Shown here piece after piece: positions 34,111-44,768 of a stretch of 64,000 bases of DNA; the first letter of the stretch is position 1, and each line of letters starts with the position of its first letter. A program made the translations under genes and the position numbers. Origin of the DNA: Siderastrea radians (Eukaryota > Cnidaria > Anthozoa > Scleractinia > Rhizangiidae). The stretch spans positions 20,407,701 to 20,471,700 of the forward strand of contig OZ024890.1 in the NCBI GenBank assembly GCA_964017195.1, written 5' to 3'. The notes beneath the pieces were generated by a model. That model did not search any database and was not told the DNA's origin. It was given only the letters and a program-made list of their open reading frames with translations.

Positions 34111-34412
34111 CAGGGTTCGTACAGGTCCCGGAAATCCTTGAAAGTCCTGGAATTTTATTCTGGCATTTTCAAGGACTGGAAAATCCTGGAAAATTAAATT
34201 AATGCAGGTCCTGGAAAGTCCTGGAAATCTTTAAACTCTTGTAGTAAAGTTTTCTTTTAAAACAATTTTCTGCAGTATAATTTTTGGATAATTTTCTATT
34301 TTGTAAGGGATTATTGCTTTAATTAATTGTGCATTTGGGAAAAACCTATCTGAGTCCTGCAAAAGTCATGGAAAAGTTTTAGAAAATGGTATCTGAAAAA
34401 GGGTACAAACCC
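34111..34412. mobile_element. hAT-like MITE, 302 bp, with 7-bp flanking repeat
   Basis: It starts CAGGGTTCGTAC and ends GTACAAACCC, a 10-bp inverted repeat with one mismatch. TTGAGAG occurs on both sides (34104-34110 and 34413-34419). The CAGGG start suggests hAT, whose duplication is 8 bp; the right tip appears to have lost about two bases. The interior has several 'gtcctggaaa' repeats. It lies 73 bp upstream of the second epimerase coding exon, probably in its 5' UTR intron. Confidence 0.7.
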
Positions 34413-34485
34413 TTGAGAGTATTTAATTTAATTTTCTTGTACTCAGTGTATGCTGATGACATCTTTTGTTTCATTTGAACAGACA

Positions 34486-35589
34486 ATGGATACAATCTAT
34501 GTAAATGGCCATGAAACAAATGGATGTGTAGCAGACCACTCAGAAAATGGAATAGCACATTTGAAAGCTAATGGATTTCATGCTACGAATGGTTACCACA
34601 CAACAATTAGAGATGGCGTTCATTCTTCAAATGGCACCACAAGAGTCATACCAGAGCGTGTACTGGTCACAGGTGGTGCAGGTTACCTTGGCTCAACATT
34701 GGTACCTATGCTGCTTCAACAAGGGTACATTGTCGTAGTATATGACAAATTCCTGTGGGGGGTTGGTTCCCTGTTGGCTCACGCTGGTAATCCGCAGCTG
34801 CAGGTCGTACATGGAGACATCCTGGATAAGAAGCATTTGGCCAATCAAATGTCGGACTGTGACATTATAATCCATCTTGCCGCAATCGTGGGTTATCCTG
34901 CCTGTCAGTCATTCAAGGAATTAGCAGAGGCGGTCAACCTGCAAGGCACCCAAAACGTGGTCGACAACCTCTTGCCTGGTCAGCAGCTGATCTATGCTTC
35001 CACTGGTTCATGCTACGGAGCAGTGGAAAATGGTCTGTGCAGTGAGGAAACACCCATAAATCCACTAACTCTCTATGGCAGAACTAAGGCAGAAGGTGAG
35101 AAATTGGTGTTAGAAGCTGGAGGTGTTGCGCTGCGTTTAGCCACTGTCTTTGGCATTTCCCCCCGTCTGAGACTTGACCTGTTGGTCAATGACCTGACAT
35201 ACAAAGCCCTTACTGTCAAGCACTTTGATCTTTACCAAGGGGGGTTTCGCCGCACTTTCTTACACGTGAAAGATGCTGCTTATGCCTTTCTCTTTGCCAT
35301 GGGAAATTTTGAGAAGATGGAAGGAGAAGCATTCAACGTGGGTGACGAAACAATGAATTTCTCCAAGTCTGATGTTGCTCGGTTTATCCAGGAAGCAGTT
35401 CCAGAATGCAGAATCACTGAATCGTGCAATGGGGAGGACAAAGACAAACGGGATTATCAAGTCTCTTACAAAAAGATTAAAAACTTGGGTTACTCATCCA
35501 CGATAACGGTTCAAGAAGGTATTCAGGAACTGTTAAAGATTCTTCCACATGTAACTCCAGAAGAAGCAAAAAAAGCTAGGAATATTTAA
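34486..35589 (+). CDS. Extended-SDR NAD-dependent epimerase/dehydratase, intron-free coding region
   Basis: A single frame of 367 residues. The first 57 are an extension rich in Asn-Gly, without a signal peptide. [13 protein letters not shown] (58-70) is the Rossmann dinucleotide-binding loop, IYASTGSCYG is the active-site strand, and LTLYGRTK gives catalytic Tyr197 and Lys201. [12 protein letters not shown] near the C-terminus is shared with bacterial-type nucleotide-sugar enzymes. The likely activity is NAD-dependent epimerisation or dehydration of an NDP-sugar; substrate unknown. An upstream ATG at 34450 is in frame, but a splice acceptor (catttgaacag) ends at 34482, so 34486 is preferred and a 5' UTR intron is likely. 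It is roughly 70% identical to the gene at 1971-3896, yet it runs straight through the position where that gene has a 954-bp intron. Confidence 0.9.
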   Translation: MDTIYVNGHETNGCVADHSENGIAHLKANGFHATNGYHTTIRDGVHSSNGTTRVIPERVLVTGGAGYLGSTLVPMLLQQGYIVVVYDKFLWGVGSLLAHAGNPQLQVVHGDILDKKHLANQMSDCDIIIHLAAIVGYPACQSFKELAEAVNLQGTQNVVDNLLPGQQLIYASTGSCYGAVENGLCSEETPINPLTLYGRTKAEGEKLVLEAGGVALRLATVFGISPRLRLDLLVNDLTYKALTVKHFDLYQGGFRRTFLHVKDAAYAFLFAMGNFEKMEGEAFNVGDETMNFSKSDVARFIQEAVPECRITESCNGEDKDKRDYQVSYKKIKNLGYSSTITVQEGIQELLKILPHVTPEEAKKARNI

Positions 35590-36685
35590 GAGAAAGATGC
35601 AGTGTATACTTGAGGTAGTGCAATGTTTGGTGTTTATTTTTTCTATTATTTAATATGCTAAACATTAAGTCACTATGGGAATTTTTTGGGACATAAATTA
35701 TTTGCATTTTTCACTAACTTTTGCAACATGTAATTCATAGGTATATAACTCATAGAAACCCTGTTAACGGTAAAGTATTATGTCATAAAAGGATCCCCTT
35801 CTGCGTGAGTTAAAATTTTTTTTGCATGATGGATGATTAATTAGTGATTTCTATTTTAATGTGAATGTGGAGAATTTTTTTTTTACTTCGTTTCACTCCC
35901 AAGTTTAGTTATCTTTATTTGCGAATTAATTTCTTGTGGTTTAGTGTCTTCAAGTTTTTTTTAACTAATCCCTAGTCCAAAATTGTGATTCAAGACTCAT
36001 TCTTTCACAAGTTAGAGTAATCTCTTGAAGTGGGAGAATTTTTCTTATTATTTGTGATATCATTGTATCATGCACAGTGGTATATAGGGGAACCTCCCAG
36101 TGCAAAAATAATTTTAAAAGAAAAAACTTAAGAACATAGGATATTAAAAATTGTGGTGTTTGTGGTTTAGAAAACCACAGTCACGCTCAGTGTAGATTTT
36201 GAAGTGTTCACTTTGATGTTAATCTTGCTAGTTACCAAACATCATACAATCTGATTTTTGAGTACGTTCTAGTTTTATGACAGTAAAAAGTACCGGTACA
36301 TCCACCATGAAATCAGCTCCTTTTTTAAACAAAATGCAAAATGCTAATCTAAGATAAGCATTTATTGGCTTTCAGTGAACAATCGTAAACAATAAAACAG
36401 TATACAATAAACAGCCTATTACCAGATTTGCTATAAACAATTGAAATACATAATTTTATCTAAAGCACCACTCCAGTTGGGGTTATTGTGTTATAAAGTT
36501 TGAACATATATGGCCACAGAAAAGAGATACTTATGTTGATATTGTGTATAGACAAGTTGGATGATACATTGCACTCAAGTTTTGTAGGATCCGTGGCATC
36601 ATCTTAATCTGGTGTACCTAACAAAGGACAAAGGCTTCATCTGAAATTCAGTGGCACCTTGCCTTATGATGATACTGTTAACCCT
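35590..36685. other. 3' flank of epimerase gene 2
   Basis: AT-rich sequence with no gene. AATAAA motifs at about 36392 and 36405 are possible polyadenylation signals, but the distance (over 800 bases) makes the assignment weak. Confidence 0.35.
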
Positions 36686-36689
36686 TTAA

Positions 36690-36893
36690 CCCTTCAAGCC
36701 CCACTAGTGATGAGTATCAATTTTCTCCTTATCATATCCGTGCACAATAATGCATACAGGTCGTGAGAATTTAGGAAATGATCGACAGAGATAGATTTTC
36801 TTGATGTTCCAATACGTTCTCCCAATTAGTAGTCAATGAGATGTATGGAGACCAGTAAGGAGAATTTGTATAAAGATGTCAGGGCTTAAAGGG
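36690..36893. mobile_element. piggyBac-like MITE (204 bp), TTAA-flanked
   Basis: TTAA at 36686-36689 and 36894-36897. Ends CCCTTCAAGCCC and GGGCTTAAAGGG match after complementing with one mismatch. A second, truncated relative ('accccaatttcaacatgcat') starts directly after the right TTAA and runs to about 37070. Confidence 0.75.
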
Positions 36894-37152
36894 TTAAACC
36901 CCAATTTCAACATGCATATTCTCCCCATTAGCCTCCATATATTACTTGTGGTACAAGTTCTGAGAATTTGTTCAAACATCAAAACATTTCACCTTTCCGT
37001 GATGATCATCTCTTTCACTCTCATGACCTGTGTGTTTCATAATGTAGTGATACTGTAAGGAGAATTTAGATATTGGTCACTGTTGGAGCAAGGGATTGTA
37101 AAAGTAGCTATATATTATTACAGCCACTTTTTTCGTCCATAGAAGACTCGTG

Positions 37153-37231
37153 CAGTCAAAACCCTCGTTAATACGGACGTGTCGTTTTTAAATAGCCAAA
37201 AGGTTATGTCCCATCTAACGGGGTTTCACTG
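37153..37231. mobile_element. Possible pogo-like MITE remnant
   Basis: It begins CAGTCAAAACCC with 'ttaatacggac' inside, and ends GGGGTTTCACTG. The style matches the element at 39308-39483, but no TA duplication is preserved. Confidence 0.4.
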
Positions 37232-37644
37232 TCCATGAAGTCTGAAGACTCAAGTGTCTGGCATTTTTGTGTTATTTATCTATTGTACTGATGTTATAAC
37301 ATGCTATTTATTTTTTAAATGTCAGGCCAAATGTAAATAATCTTTCGAATACAGCTATTAAAAAATTCAAACTTGCAGAAAGATTCTTTTCGGGCAACAA
37401 AAAAAGGAAACAAAAAAAAAGAAAGAAATTGTCGACATAAACGCAAGTTGCAATTTTTCTCTCCATTAACGCGAGCCTTGTTTGAAAACGTCGTTACGAG
37501 GGTGACTTACATTGACAACAACTGAGAAAAGGAAACTTTATTTCCATTGTAGTGCTCCAGTAGGTTTTAATGGAACAGTTGCCCAGTAGGATTTCGTCCA
37601 GACTCAAACATTTGAGCCACCTATAGCAAAACCACAGTGAATTA

Positions 37645-37988
37645 AGGGGTGCTTACACGACACCGGCACAACTTTATTCTGGTATGAAGACATCCTTGTT
37701 TTCTCTTTACATGACATCGGTTCAAAATCTCATATCGGAATGAGTCATACCAGTGCGACTCTTCCCCGGCTGCTGTACCGGAGCGAGATTCTCATTCTGG
37801 TGAGAAAACTCATCCCGCTTTCATGTAGACTCGGTATGACAATTCGTTTTACTTTCCTTTCAATTTTAATCATTTTTTTGTTTCAGAATAAAACTTAAAC
37901 CGCCTTAAAAACGGTTGAAGTAAACGCGATATGAAGTTTTCATATCGTTTCGGGATGAATGTCGCACGGGTGTCATGTAAATACCCCC
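37645..37988. mobile_element. Harbinger-like MITE, about 344 bp
   Basis: AGGGGTGCTTACACGACACC on the left pairs with GGTGTCATGTAAATACCCCC on the right, with four mismatches. TTA flanks both ends (37642-37644 and 37989-37991), as expected for PIF/Harbinger. No coding content. Confidence 0.6.
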
Positions 37989-38744
37989 TTAGTTAGTTTT
38001 TAAATTAGTTTGGATCAGCGTTAAGTAGTTTTCACTGATTGGAATGGTCACACTTTTAAAAGCTAGAATTACTGGAATTAGATAACGTTTGATTTTATGA
38101 AGGAAAAGGTTAATTCTTGGCGCCTAGCCTGGAATAACTTGATAGACTACTTTATGTTGTGTTTGAAGTAGCCTGACATAAAAACGTGTACGAGCCTAAC
38201 GTGTGAAATAAAATACGTTCAACTGGCAAACACTTGATGCGTGTAATTATTCGTTTCCTGTAGTTTCCCCCGAATTTACCGTTATTTCGCTTCCCTAATT
38301 CGTTACATTTTCCTGGGTAATTTTTTTCGTTTTTCTTCGTAATCCCCTCCCATGGGGCTCATAAATATACACAGAGAGTCGCCGCAATCGATTTCTATTG
38401 ATTACGGTCAGACCACGTTCTCCTTTATCGTGAACTTGGGCGTGTTGAGCCAGCAATTGAATTTGTTATCCTTGGTATGAAGCAAGTTGGTTAATATCTA
38501 CTCTCCCCTGGATGGAATGCCTTCTCCTCACAGGCCTGAAGTTATTTTGTAGAGTAAGCAGTTAAACTTCCGGGACGAGACGCATGTAGACGGATACCAC
38601 GCAGCTCTTGACGCAGACAAGTGTGCAGACAAGTGTGACGCAGACAAGTGTGCAACTAAAGTAAAGAATCACGAGTGTCGTAGCCGGGGACCTGGAAATG
38701 TGACACAATCTTTACTTTGCCAGAGCATTCACCACTTTTACATT

Positions 38745-39029
38745 CAGCTATTTCAATTAACGTTGTCGTATTTTAAAGCCTCGAGCTTACGCGACAAGAC
38801 TGAAAGGTAGTATGGTCAGCTGTAAATCGTTTGTGATTCGGCTGTAATTCCACGGTTGTCACTGCCATGCGATAAGTGAAAGTACCTCAAGCACTTGACT
38901 ATGTGATGATTTGTTTTAAGCCGGGGTGAACCATAGCTAAGCTTGGTAAATTTATTTACAAATTACCCTTGTCACCTAGCAGTCTCAGTTATTGCGTTGG
39001 CTTTCCGACAACGTTAATTGAAATAGCTG
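38745..39029. repeat. Fold-back element with perfect 24-bp inverted repeat
   Basis: Arms 38745-38768 and 39006-39029 are perfectly complementary, with looser pairing outward for about 15 bases. The interior of about 240 bases is unique in the window. No target duplication was identified. Confidence 0.65.
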
Positions 39030-39217
39030 TATAAAGAAGTGTAGAACTCAGGGTCTCTAGGGACCAGGAAGTGAGATAAGATCTATTGGTAAACTTACGA
39101 AGTTACTGCTTTTGTTGTCTATACACTTATGATAATGGCTTAACTCAGTCGGAGAGACCGTCTAAGTACTTCTGAGAATCGAGCATTTTTTCTATCCAAC
39201 AAAGTATGACAACAAAT

Positions 39218-39261
39218 CAAGAGAGGATAAAGGGGTAAGCTTAACCCTTTATCCTCTCTTG
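39218..39261. repeat. 44-base palindrome with 17-bp perfect arms
   Basis: Arms 39218-39234 and 39245-39261 pair perfectly around a 10-base loop (gtaagcttaa), which is itself partly self-complementary. It lies in intergenic DNA about 1.1 kb upstream of the first light-chain gene. Confidence 0.8.
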
Positions 39262-39307
39262 CAAAAAATACAAAAGCTATAATTCCAGGTGCAAGCCCAA
39301 GCAGGTA

Positions 39308-39483
39308 CAGTCAGCTCTTCCCTTGCGGACACCTCGCTATTACGGACACCCCGTTATTACGGACAGGAGCTGAAGTCCCAGAGAACAAGAATTATTGAAG
39401 ACAACTGCCGCTATTAAGGACTTTCCCTACTACGGACACCAAATCTTGGTCGCAATGGTGTCCGTGATAAAGAGAGTTGACTG
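39308..39483. mobile_element. pogo/Tc1-mariner-like MITE, 176 bp
   Basis: The ends CAGTCAGCTCT and AGAGTTGACTG form an inverted repeat with one mismatch. TA flanks each side (39306-39307 and 39484-39485). 'ctattacggacacc' type repeats occur inside. This end sequence is one I remember from cnidarian and other animal genomes. Confidence 0.7.
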
Positions 39484-39485
39484 TA

Positions 39486-40364
39486 CCGCCTAGAGCAGTT
39501 GAACATTTATTGATTGTGTTCTAACTTTTTGTGACCTAACAAGTCCTCTTTCGACATGAGTGGAATTTGCGTCTTTTAATCTCTTACTCTTCTCTTCAGC
39601 AAATTATTTGTCCAACGCAGAAAATCGCCCAACTTTTGGACAGGGGTTGAACGACGTTTCACGTGAAAAAGGTTGTGAAGAATATAACACATTTTTTTCT
39701 TCAAATAAGATCAGGGATGCAATCTAAGCTGCACACCGACACCTAAGAGTTCGAGGAGTTTACTGTGTAACACGTGATTTCCTGGCAAACTCTATATCGG
39801 ACACTGCCCCTTTTCAGGGCACAATGTCAAAAATCCAATTCTTATTTTATAACAAAACTATGATAATTGTGTCTGCCTTACTACTCTAAAACGAACACAA
39901 AATGGTTCAAACACCAAACAAAAGCTTAAACAGAAGTAAAGGTGACATGAGAGAAGAAAGTGCGATTTGTGTTCTATTTCGTTCAACGTGACAAAAAGAA
40001 CAAATACGGAGTTTTTCTGGGTGTTTTGCAAAATTATGCCGGCCGGAACCGATTCGCAATTTATGGTTCTCAAGTCGAAATTTATTTAGGTCATTTTCAG
40101 TCATTTTTTAATTGATTTCGAGTCACGTTTTTGTTTAAAATTAGTGCACTATGTGAAACAAAATGAGAGAATTGGTTACTACTTAGGTTTAAAGTACAGC
40201 AAATGTAATTGAGCCAGCGAGCAGACACAAACGTGTCCAGTGTCCTCCTATCAATTATTCACTAGCACTCGTTAACATTTTACAGTGGTTAGTCTATGAA
40301 TACCTGGACATCTTATACAGGAACAAGCGATCAGCGCTTGCGACTAAGACACTGAAGAAACGCA
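39486..40364. other. Upstream region of light-chain gene 1
   Basis: No gene recognised. A possible splice acceptor ends at 40320 ('cttatacag'), 45 bases before the ATG, so a non-coding first exon may lie in this stretch. No clear TATA box. Confidence 0.35.
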
Positions 40365-40808
40365 ATGACGGACCTTACAGAAGAACAGATCCTAGAATTC
40401 AAGGATGCTTTCAGTCTTTTCGATCAAATTGGCGATGGAAAAGTCGACAAGGCACAAGTACCAGATATCTTGAGGTCGGTCGGACTGAATCCCATGAAAC
40501 ACGATCTCGACAAAGTGAAAAAGGAGCTCGACTCGCTCAAGGGAAAGAGAATCGCCTTCGAGGAATTTCTTCCCATTTACGTTGCACTCGCCAAGAAGCA
40601 AACAGGCAGCGCAGAAGAGTTTATCGAGGCGCTGAGAAATTTCGACCGAGAATTGAACGGCCGAATTAGCGCCGGGGAACTTCGTCGCGTGTTGACCGCA
40701 CTTGGAGACAAGCTAACGGAAGAACAGGCTGACGTTATCGTGGGTTTGCAGGAGAAAAAGGGATTTGTGGATTATGAGAAACTTGTGCAAGATGTTTTGT
40801 CAAACTAG
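40365..40808 (+). CDS. Myosin essential light chain-like EF-hand protein 1
   Basis: 147 residues, intron-free. The order and spacing match myosin essential (alkali) light chains. Helix [15 protein letters not shown] leads into loop [12 protein letters not shown] (about residues 20-31), then [16 protein letters not shown] (about 64-71), [13 protein letters not shown] (about 88-100), [16 protein letters not shown] and the last EF-hand remnant [12 protein letters not shown]. Loop 1 lacks acidic residues at positions 3 and 12 and loop 3 is only partly canonical, as is usual for these chains, which bind the myosin neck rather than calcium. The length agrees with the short family form. AATAAA at 41315-41320 is a probable polyadenylation signal. 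It is in the same orientation as a paralogue 3.5 kb downstream. A calmodulin-like alternative is less likely because the loops are degenerate. Confidence 0.85.
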   Translation: MTDLTEEQILEFKDAFSLFDQIGDGKVDKAQVPDILRSVGLNPMKHDLDKVKKELDSLKGKRIAFEEFLPIYVALAKKQTGSAEEFIEALRNFDRELNGRISAGELRRVLTALGDKLTEEQADVIVGLQEKKGFVDYEKLVQDVLSN

Positions 40809-43800
40809 AGTGACAAACAACAATTTAGATGAACTGCACAGACCAAACTAGGTGTGTCTGCTAAAAATAACTCTATCGGCGTGATATGATTTGGTAGGAC
40901 AATTTTTGTCGGGAGTTTGGGTTTGGTTTTCTCCGATTTATCTACAAAATATGATGTTTTCTCCATTGTCATAATTTTGGGCAGTTAAACCGCAGTTAAA
41001 TGCAAGAGGCTGGTTGGTAACAATGGAATTTGCGTCGGGCTAATACAGTTGTTAGCTTTGTTCATATAAAAATTTAATTATGCAAATTGCATTGAATGAC
41101 TCAAAACAGTCAAAAGCCCTAAGATTCCCAGTCGGGACACTATAAATAATTCGAGTGGAAATTTCAGTCGTCGAAAAATTCTTTGCATTCAATATATATT
41201 GAACTATGTGCTGCCTGTTAGTTGAACAACTTCTTTTATTTGTTTCGTTTCATTCGCTTGTAAACATAAACTGCTTTTGTAATCCATTACGTACCCAAAG
41301 GATTTTAAGTTGATAATAAAAGCCTTCTCGCTCTTTGTGTTACGTCATTAATTGCTATTCCGATATGCAGTGAAAGACAAAGAGGCAACTACACAATGTA
41401 GCGCCACTTTTAAGGTGTATGTATTTAATGGCTCCTTTGGATAAGAAGTGAGTCAGTGCAAAGAACGAGAAATTATATGGTTGATCAGTCTTAGCTTCAT
41501 ACGTTTTAGTGGCTTGCTTAGCTTGGCAGCCAACGTAACAAAGGAGCAAACTGGCCGACTTGTTTGTCAGATAGATTGCTTGTTTGTCGCATGATTGTAA
41601 GTGGCCCTGTATTCTTTAGATTAGCCTCTTCTTCCCGAATTTAACCGTACACCGTGAGTTAAGGTAAACTCTTGATCCTGTGTTTAATGAAAACATTAAC
41701 ACTCTAAGCCCCAATATCAACATGCATGTTCTCCTCACTGTTCTCTGTACATTTGTTATGGTACTAGTTGGGAGAATTTGCTTACACATCAAGATAGACT
41801 TTCGACCTCGCTCGGCCGCTTCGCGCACATTTATCATATTATTAGGATAGTCTTGGTCCATTTACGGTACATGTGGCCCCCAAAAACGACCAGCCAAAGG
41901 ACAACCTCTCAGGAATTGTCATGTTCTGGAAGACTATTGCAATCAAAAGCTCAAAGTAACGATGGTCGTTCATTTCGGAATCACGAAATCTCTTCCGTCT
42001 CCGATGTGGTTTCTTAGCTTTTCTCAACCTGCAGATAGCTGGAGCAAGTCCTGCAAATCGAGGCGGGTGGAGAATGCTACGCAGCTATCCGGGAAAAAAA
42101 AAACAAAGCAAATGAGGCAGAAGAAAGATGGCAAAACTGAGAAACAGCTAGAAGAATCACACATTGTGTTTACGCAGAGGCTGTGAAAAACCTGCTGAGA
42201 AACCGTTTGATAACAACATGGCAGGAACTCCGTCTATGGAGAAGTCAAGATGTAAGCTCGGAGCAGAACATTTGAGTTTATCAAATAAGTGTGGCCAATC
42301 AGATTAAAGCTATTCAGCAGTACTTTCTTCTGATCTGTGTATTATTCTGTACAAGGTGGTTCTAACTTTTCATTCTGTGGCTGAGATCCTAAAGTGTGAC
42401 CATTCAAATGGAAGGTCTTCAGCAGTCCTTTCCTGTGGTGTTGTTTGTTGCGCTGTACAAGGTAATTCTACATTTTGAGTCTGTAGTACTTTCTTCTGAT
42501 CTGTGTACTATTCTCTACACGGTGGTTCTAACTTTTTATTCTGTGGCTGAGATCCTAAAGTGTGACCATTCAATTGAAAAGTCTTCAGCAGTACTTTCTT
42601 GTAATTCTGTTTATTACACTGACCAATCAAATTATTAATTCTAGCCGCGCCATCATACGGGAGCCTGGAAACTTCGGCGTCATGAAGGTTCGCCATGTCA
42701 CTGAGTAACCCCTCCGATCGAGAAAACTGCAGGCTTAGCAAATGGACAGAGACTGGATCCCACAACAAAGGTGCTCGTACAAGCCATTAACGAGGGAGGG
42801 GGTGAAGGCATGTTTCAGAAAGGTCTAGATGTGAACTCTGCAAACCTACACTCAATCACCCTGAGGCTGTACTTGCTAAGCTCTGCCTTTGCACAGTGTT
42901 AAAACATTGTGAAGTTTAACGTTTTATTGATGGTGTTTGTGTTTTGCCTGTAACATATGATCATGATCGGCACAATTGGTTTTGTCCGGCTCGTAAACAG
43001 ACATCCACGTACTGGCTAGTGCTATTGAAGTAACGCGGTAAAATAACCTTTGTTTGACGTAAAGCACGGATGTCTCACATGTTCTTGTACTTATTAGCAA
43101 ATAGACATGCGTGTTCTTTTACCTGTTTTAGCAAAGCTGATATGACAATTTTAAACAAAGTCACCGATTATTACCGTCACAACAACAACCTGTTTCACGC
43201 CAATTTAGTAAGCACTTGGATGAACCCAAAAAATAACCGGCGGAGAGAATCGGCTGCAATACATGACAATGGCCAATACTCAAGGATTTCGTGACAAACC
43301 TGTTGCAAACAAAGCGAGAACATGTGTGCATGACCCGCAAACTCATGAACGACCTTTTACCTAGGGTCAATCAATTCTGTTACCCCACTGATATAGAAAT
43401 AAAGGCTCACTACATGTTGTGTAGTTCTTACTGTCGATGAGATGTTACGTATGAAAAATAACAGAATAACAACTGAAATCGTAACAAATGAAACCTATTA
43501 ACAAGGCCTTTCCTGTGGTTTCCCTTTGTTTCTCTGTGATTTGCAACCGTGAATGCTATGATTTTTTAAAAAAGTTAAAAATTATAATTTTAAAATTATC
43601 ATTCATATAATAACAATTAAGTGTTCCACGCATAAATTACTGAGACATGTGTTTACTTGTTAGACAAAGCTAAACACCTCCTCCTCTCCCTTCCAAACCA
43701 TTTAAAATCTCAACGATTTTCATATAACGAATTGTCCATCGGTTGGCTTTCAAAATTACCGTGGATACACGAATTGCCGAGCAGTGTTTCAGCCATATTT

Positions 43801-44324
43801 TTGTTTCGATTTGAATCTCAGAGGATATCGACATGGGGTATATGCGTGCTGATTAAAAGTAGGCGTCTTACTACATAATAGAGCATGCAAGTTTCAGATA
43901 AAAGTAAAATGTCACTTTACGATAACTTGATTACTGGTATCTCGTACTTCAGTCTAATTTCATTAGCCCACAACAAGACAGCATTTTAGTTTTTCTTTGA
44001 AAATTCTCCGACAACATTTAAAGATTGATGGGGCATCAACCACAACAGAACGAAGACTATACTGGAACAATCCTATCTCAGTGCACGAAGTTCAAACTAA
44101 GTATGTCATGCGTTCTTTGATTGGATCACTGGTCATTTAGCGGCACCGGGGGGTCACCAAGACAAAAGATGAGGTTCTTTTTATAGGAGCGTTTCGCTGT
44201 GTGGACATTTACATTCTACATCAGTCGTGTGGAGCAGTCTGCGTGTGGAGTAAACATCCATATTTTATCGGCACTAGAAAGCTGTTTGCACTTGCAGCTT
44301 TTCCAGCGGAAGGACAGCGCTAAA
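40809..44324. other. Spacer between the two light-chain genes
   Basis: Besides the probable 3' UTR of gene 1, it contains a truncated relative of the TTAA-type MITE near 41696-41800 and a duplicated block at 42321-42620. Several open frames of 60-85 codons show no recognisable domain. A possible acceptor ('cagcttttccag') ends at 44307, 18 bases before the ATG of the second light-chain gene. Confidence 0.4.
42321..42620. repeat. Direct repeat with offset of about 166 bp
   Basis: 'tactttcttctgatctgtgt' at 42321 recurs at 42487, and the blocks containing 'gctgagatcctaaagtgtga' and 'cttcagcagt' recur with them. The same vocabulary ('gtgaccattcaaatg', 'cttcagcagtactttc') appears inside the MITE at 45844-46053, so the block is probably built from pieces of that family. 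Confidence 0.6.
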
Positions 44325-44768
44325 ATGGATAAAGAAGAACTTGAAGAAATTTTCATCCTTTTTGATCGCACGGGAGATGGAAGCATAGAGGTGAGCCAGA
44401 TAAAAGATGTGCTTCGCTCAGCTGGATTGAACCCTCAAGGAGGAGACATTGAAAAGATTGAAGCTGACTACAAGAAAAAAGGAAAAGTGGAGTTTGCAGA
44501 ATTCCAAGCGATTTACAAAGAAATGAAGGAAAAACCACAGCCAGCCATGGAGGATTTTATGGAATTCTTTAGGCTCTTTGACAACGAGAAGAGTGGAACC
44601 GTTGATTCACTGCAACTACGAGGCTTTCTGTGCATGAAGGGAGACTCCAGACTTACAGAAGACGAAGTGGAGGTCATTGTCAAGGAGATAGAAGACAAGA
44701 AAAAGGAAGTTGTACCCTACAAGGAACTTATAACCTTGGTTATGAGTGAGCCACAACCAGCACAGTAA
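44325..44768 (+). CDS. Myosin essential light chain-like EF-hand protein 2
   Basis: 147 residues from the ATG at 44325, intron-free. The open frame extends upstream to 44199, but a splice acceptor ends at 44307 and the homologous start is 44325. Loop 1 reads DRTGDGSIEVSQ, very close to the DRTGDGKxxxSQ of animal essential light chains, and is followed by LRSAGLNP. Other landmarks are FAEFQAIY, FFRLFDNEKSGTVDSLQLRGFL and the C-terminal VPYKELITLVM. Loop positions needed for calcium are only partly filled. The likely role is binding the IQ motif of a myosin heavy-chain neck in muscle or non-muscle cells. It has the same length and orientation as the gene at 40365, so they are tandem paralogues, though clearly diverged. 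AATAAA at 45074-45079 is the probable polyadenylation signal. Confidence 0.85.
   Translation: MDKEELEEIFILFDRTGDGSIEVSQIKDVLRSAGLNPQGGDIEKIEADYKKKGKVEFAEFQAIYKEMKEKPQPAMEDFMEFFRLFDNEKSGTVDSLQLRGFLCMKGDSRLTEDEVEVIVKEIEDKKKEVVPYKELITLVMSEPQPAQ

Noticed and set aside
37153..37231. Confident pogo-family assignment for the small element
   Set aside because: Style is right but no TA duplication is preserved, so it is listed only as possible.
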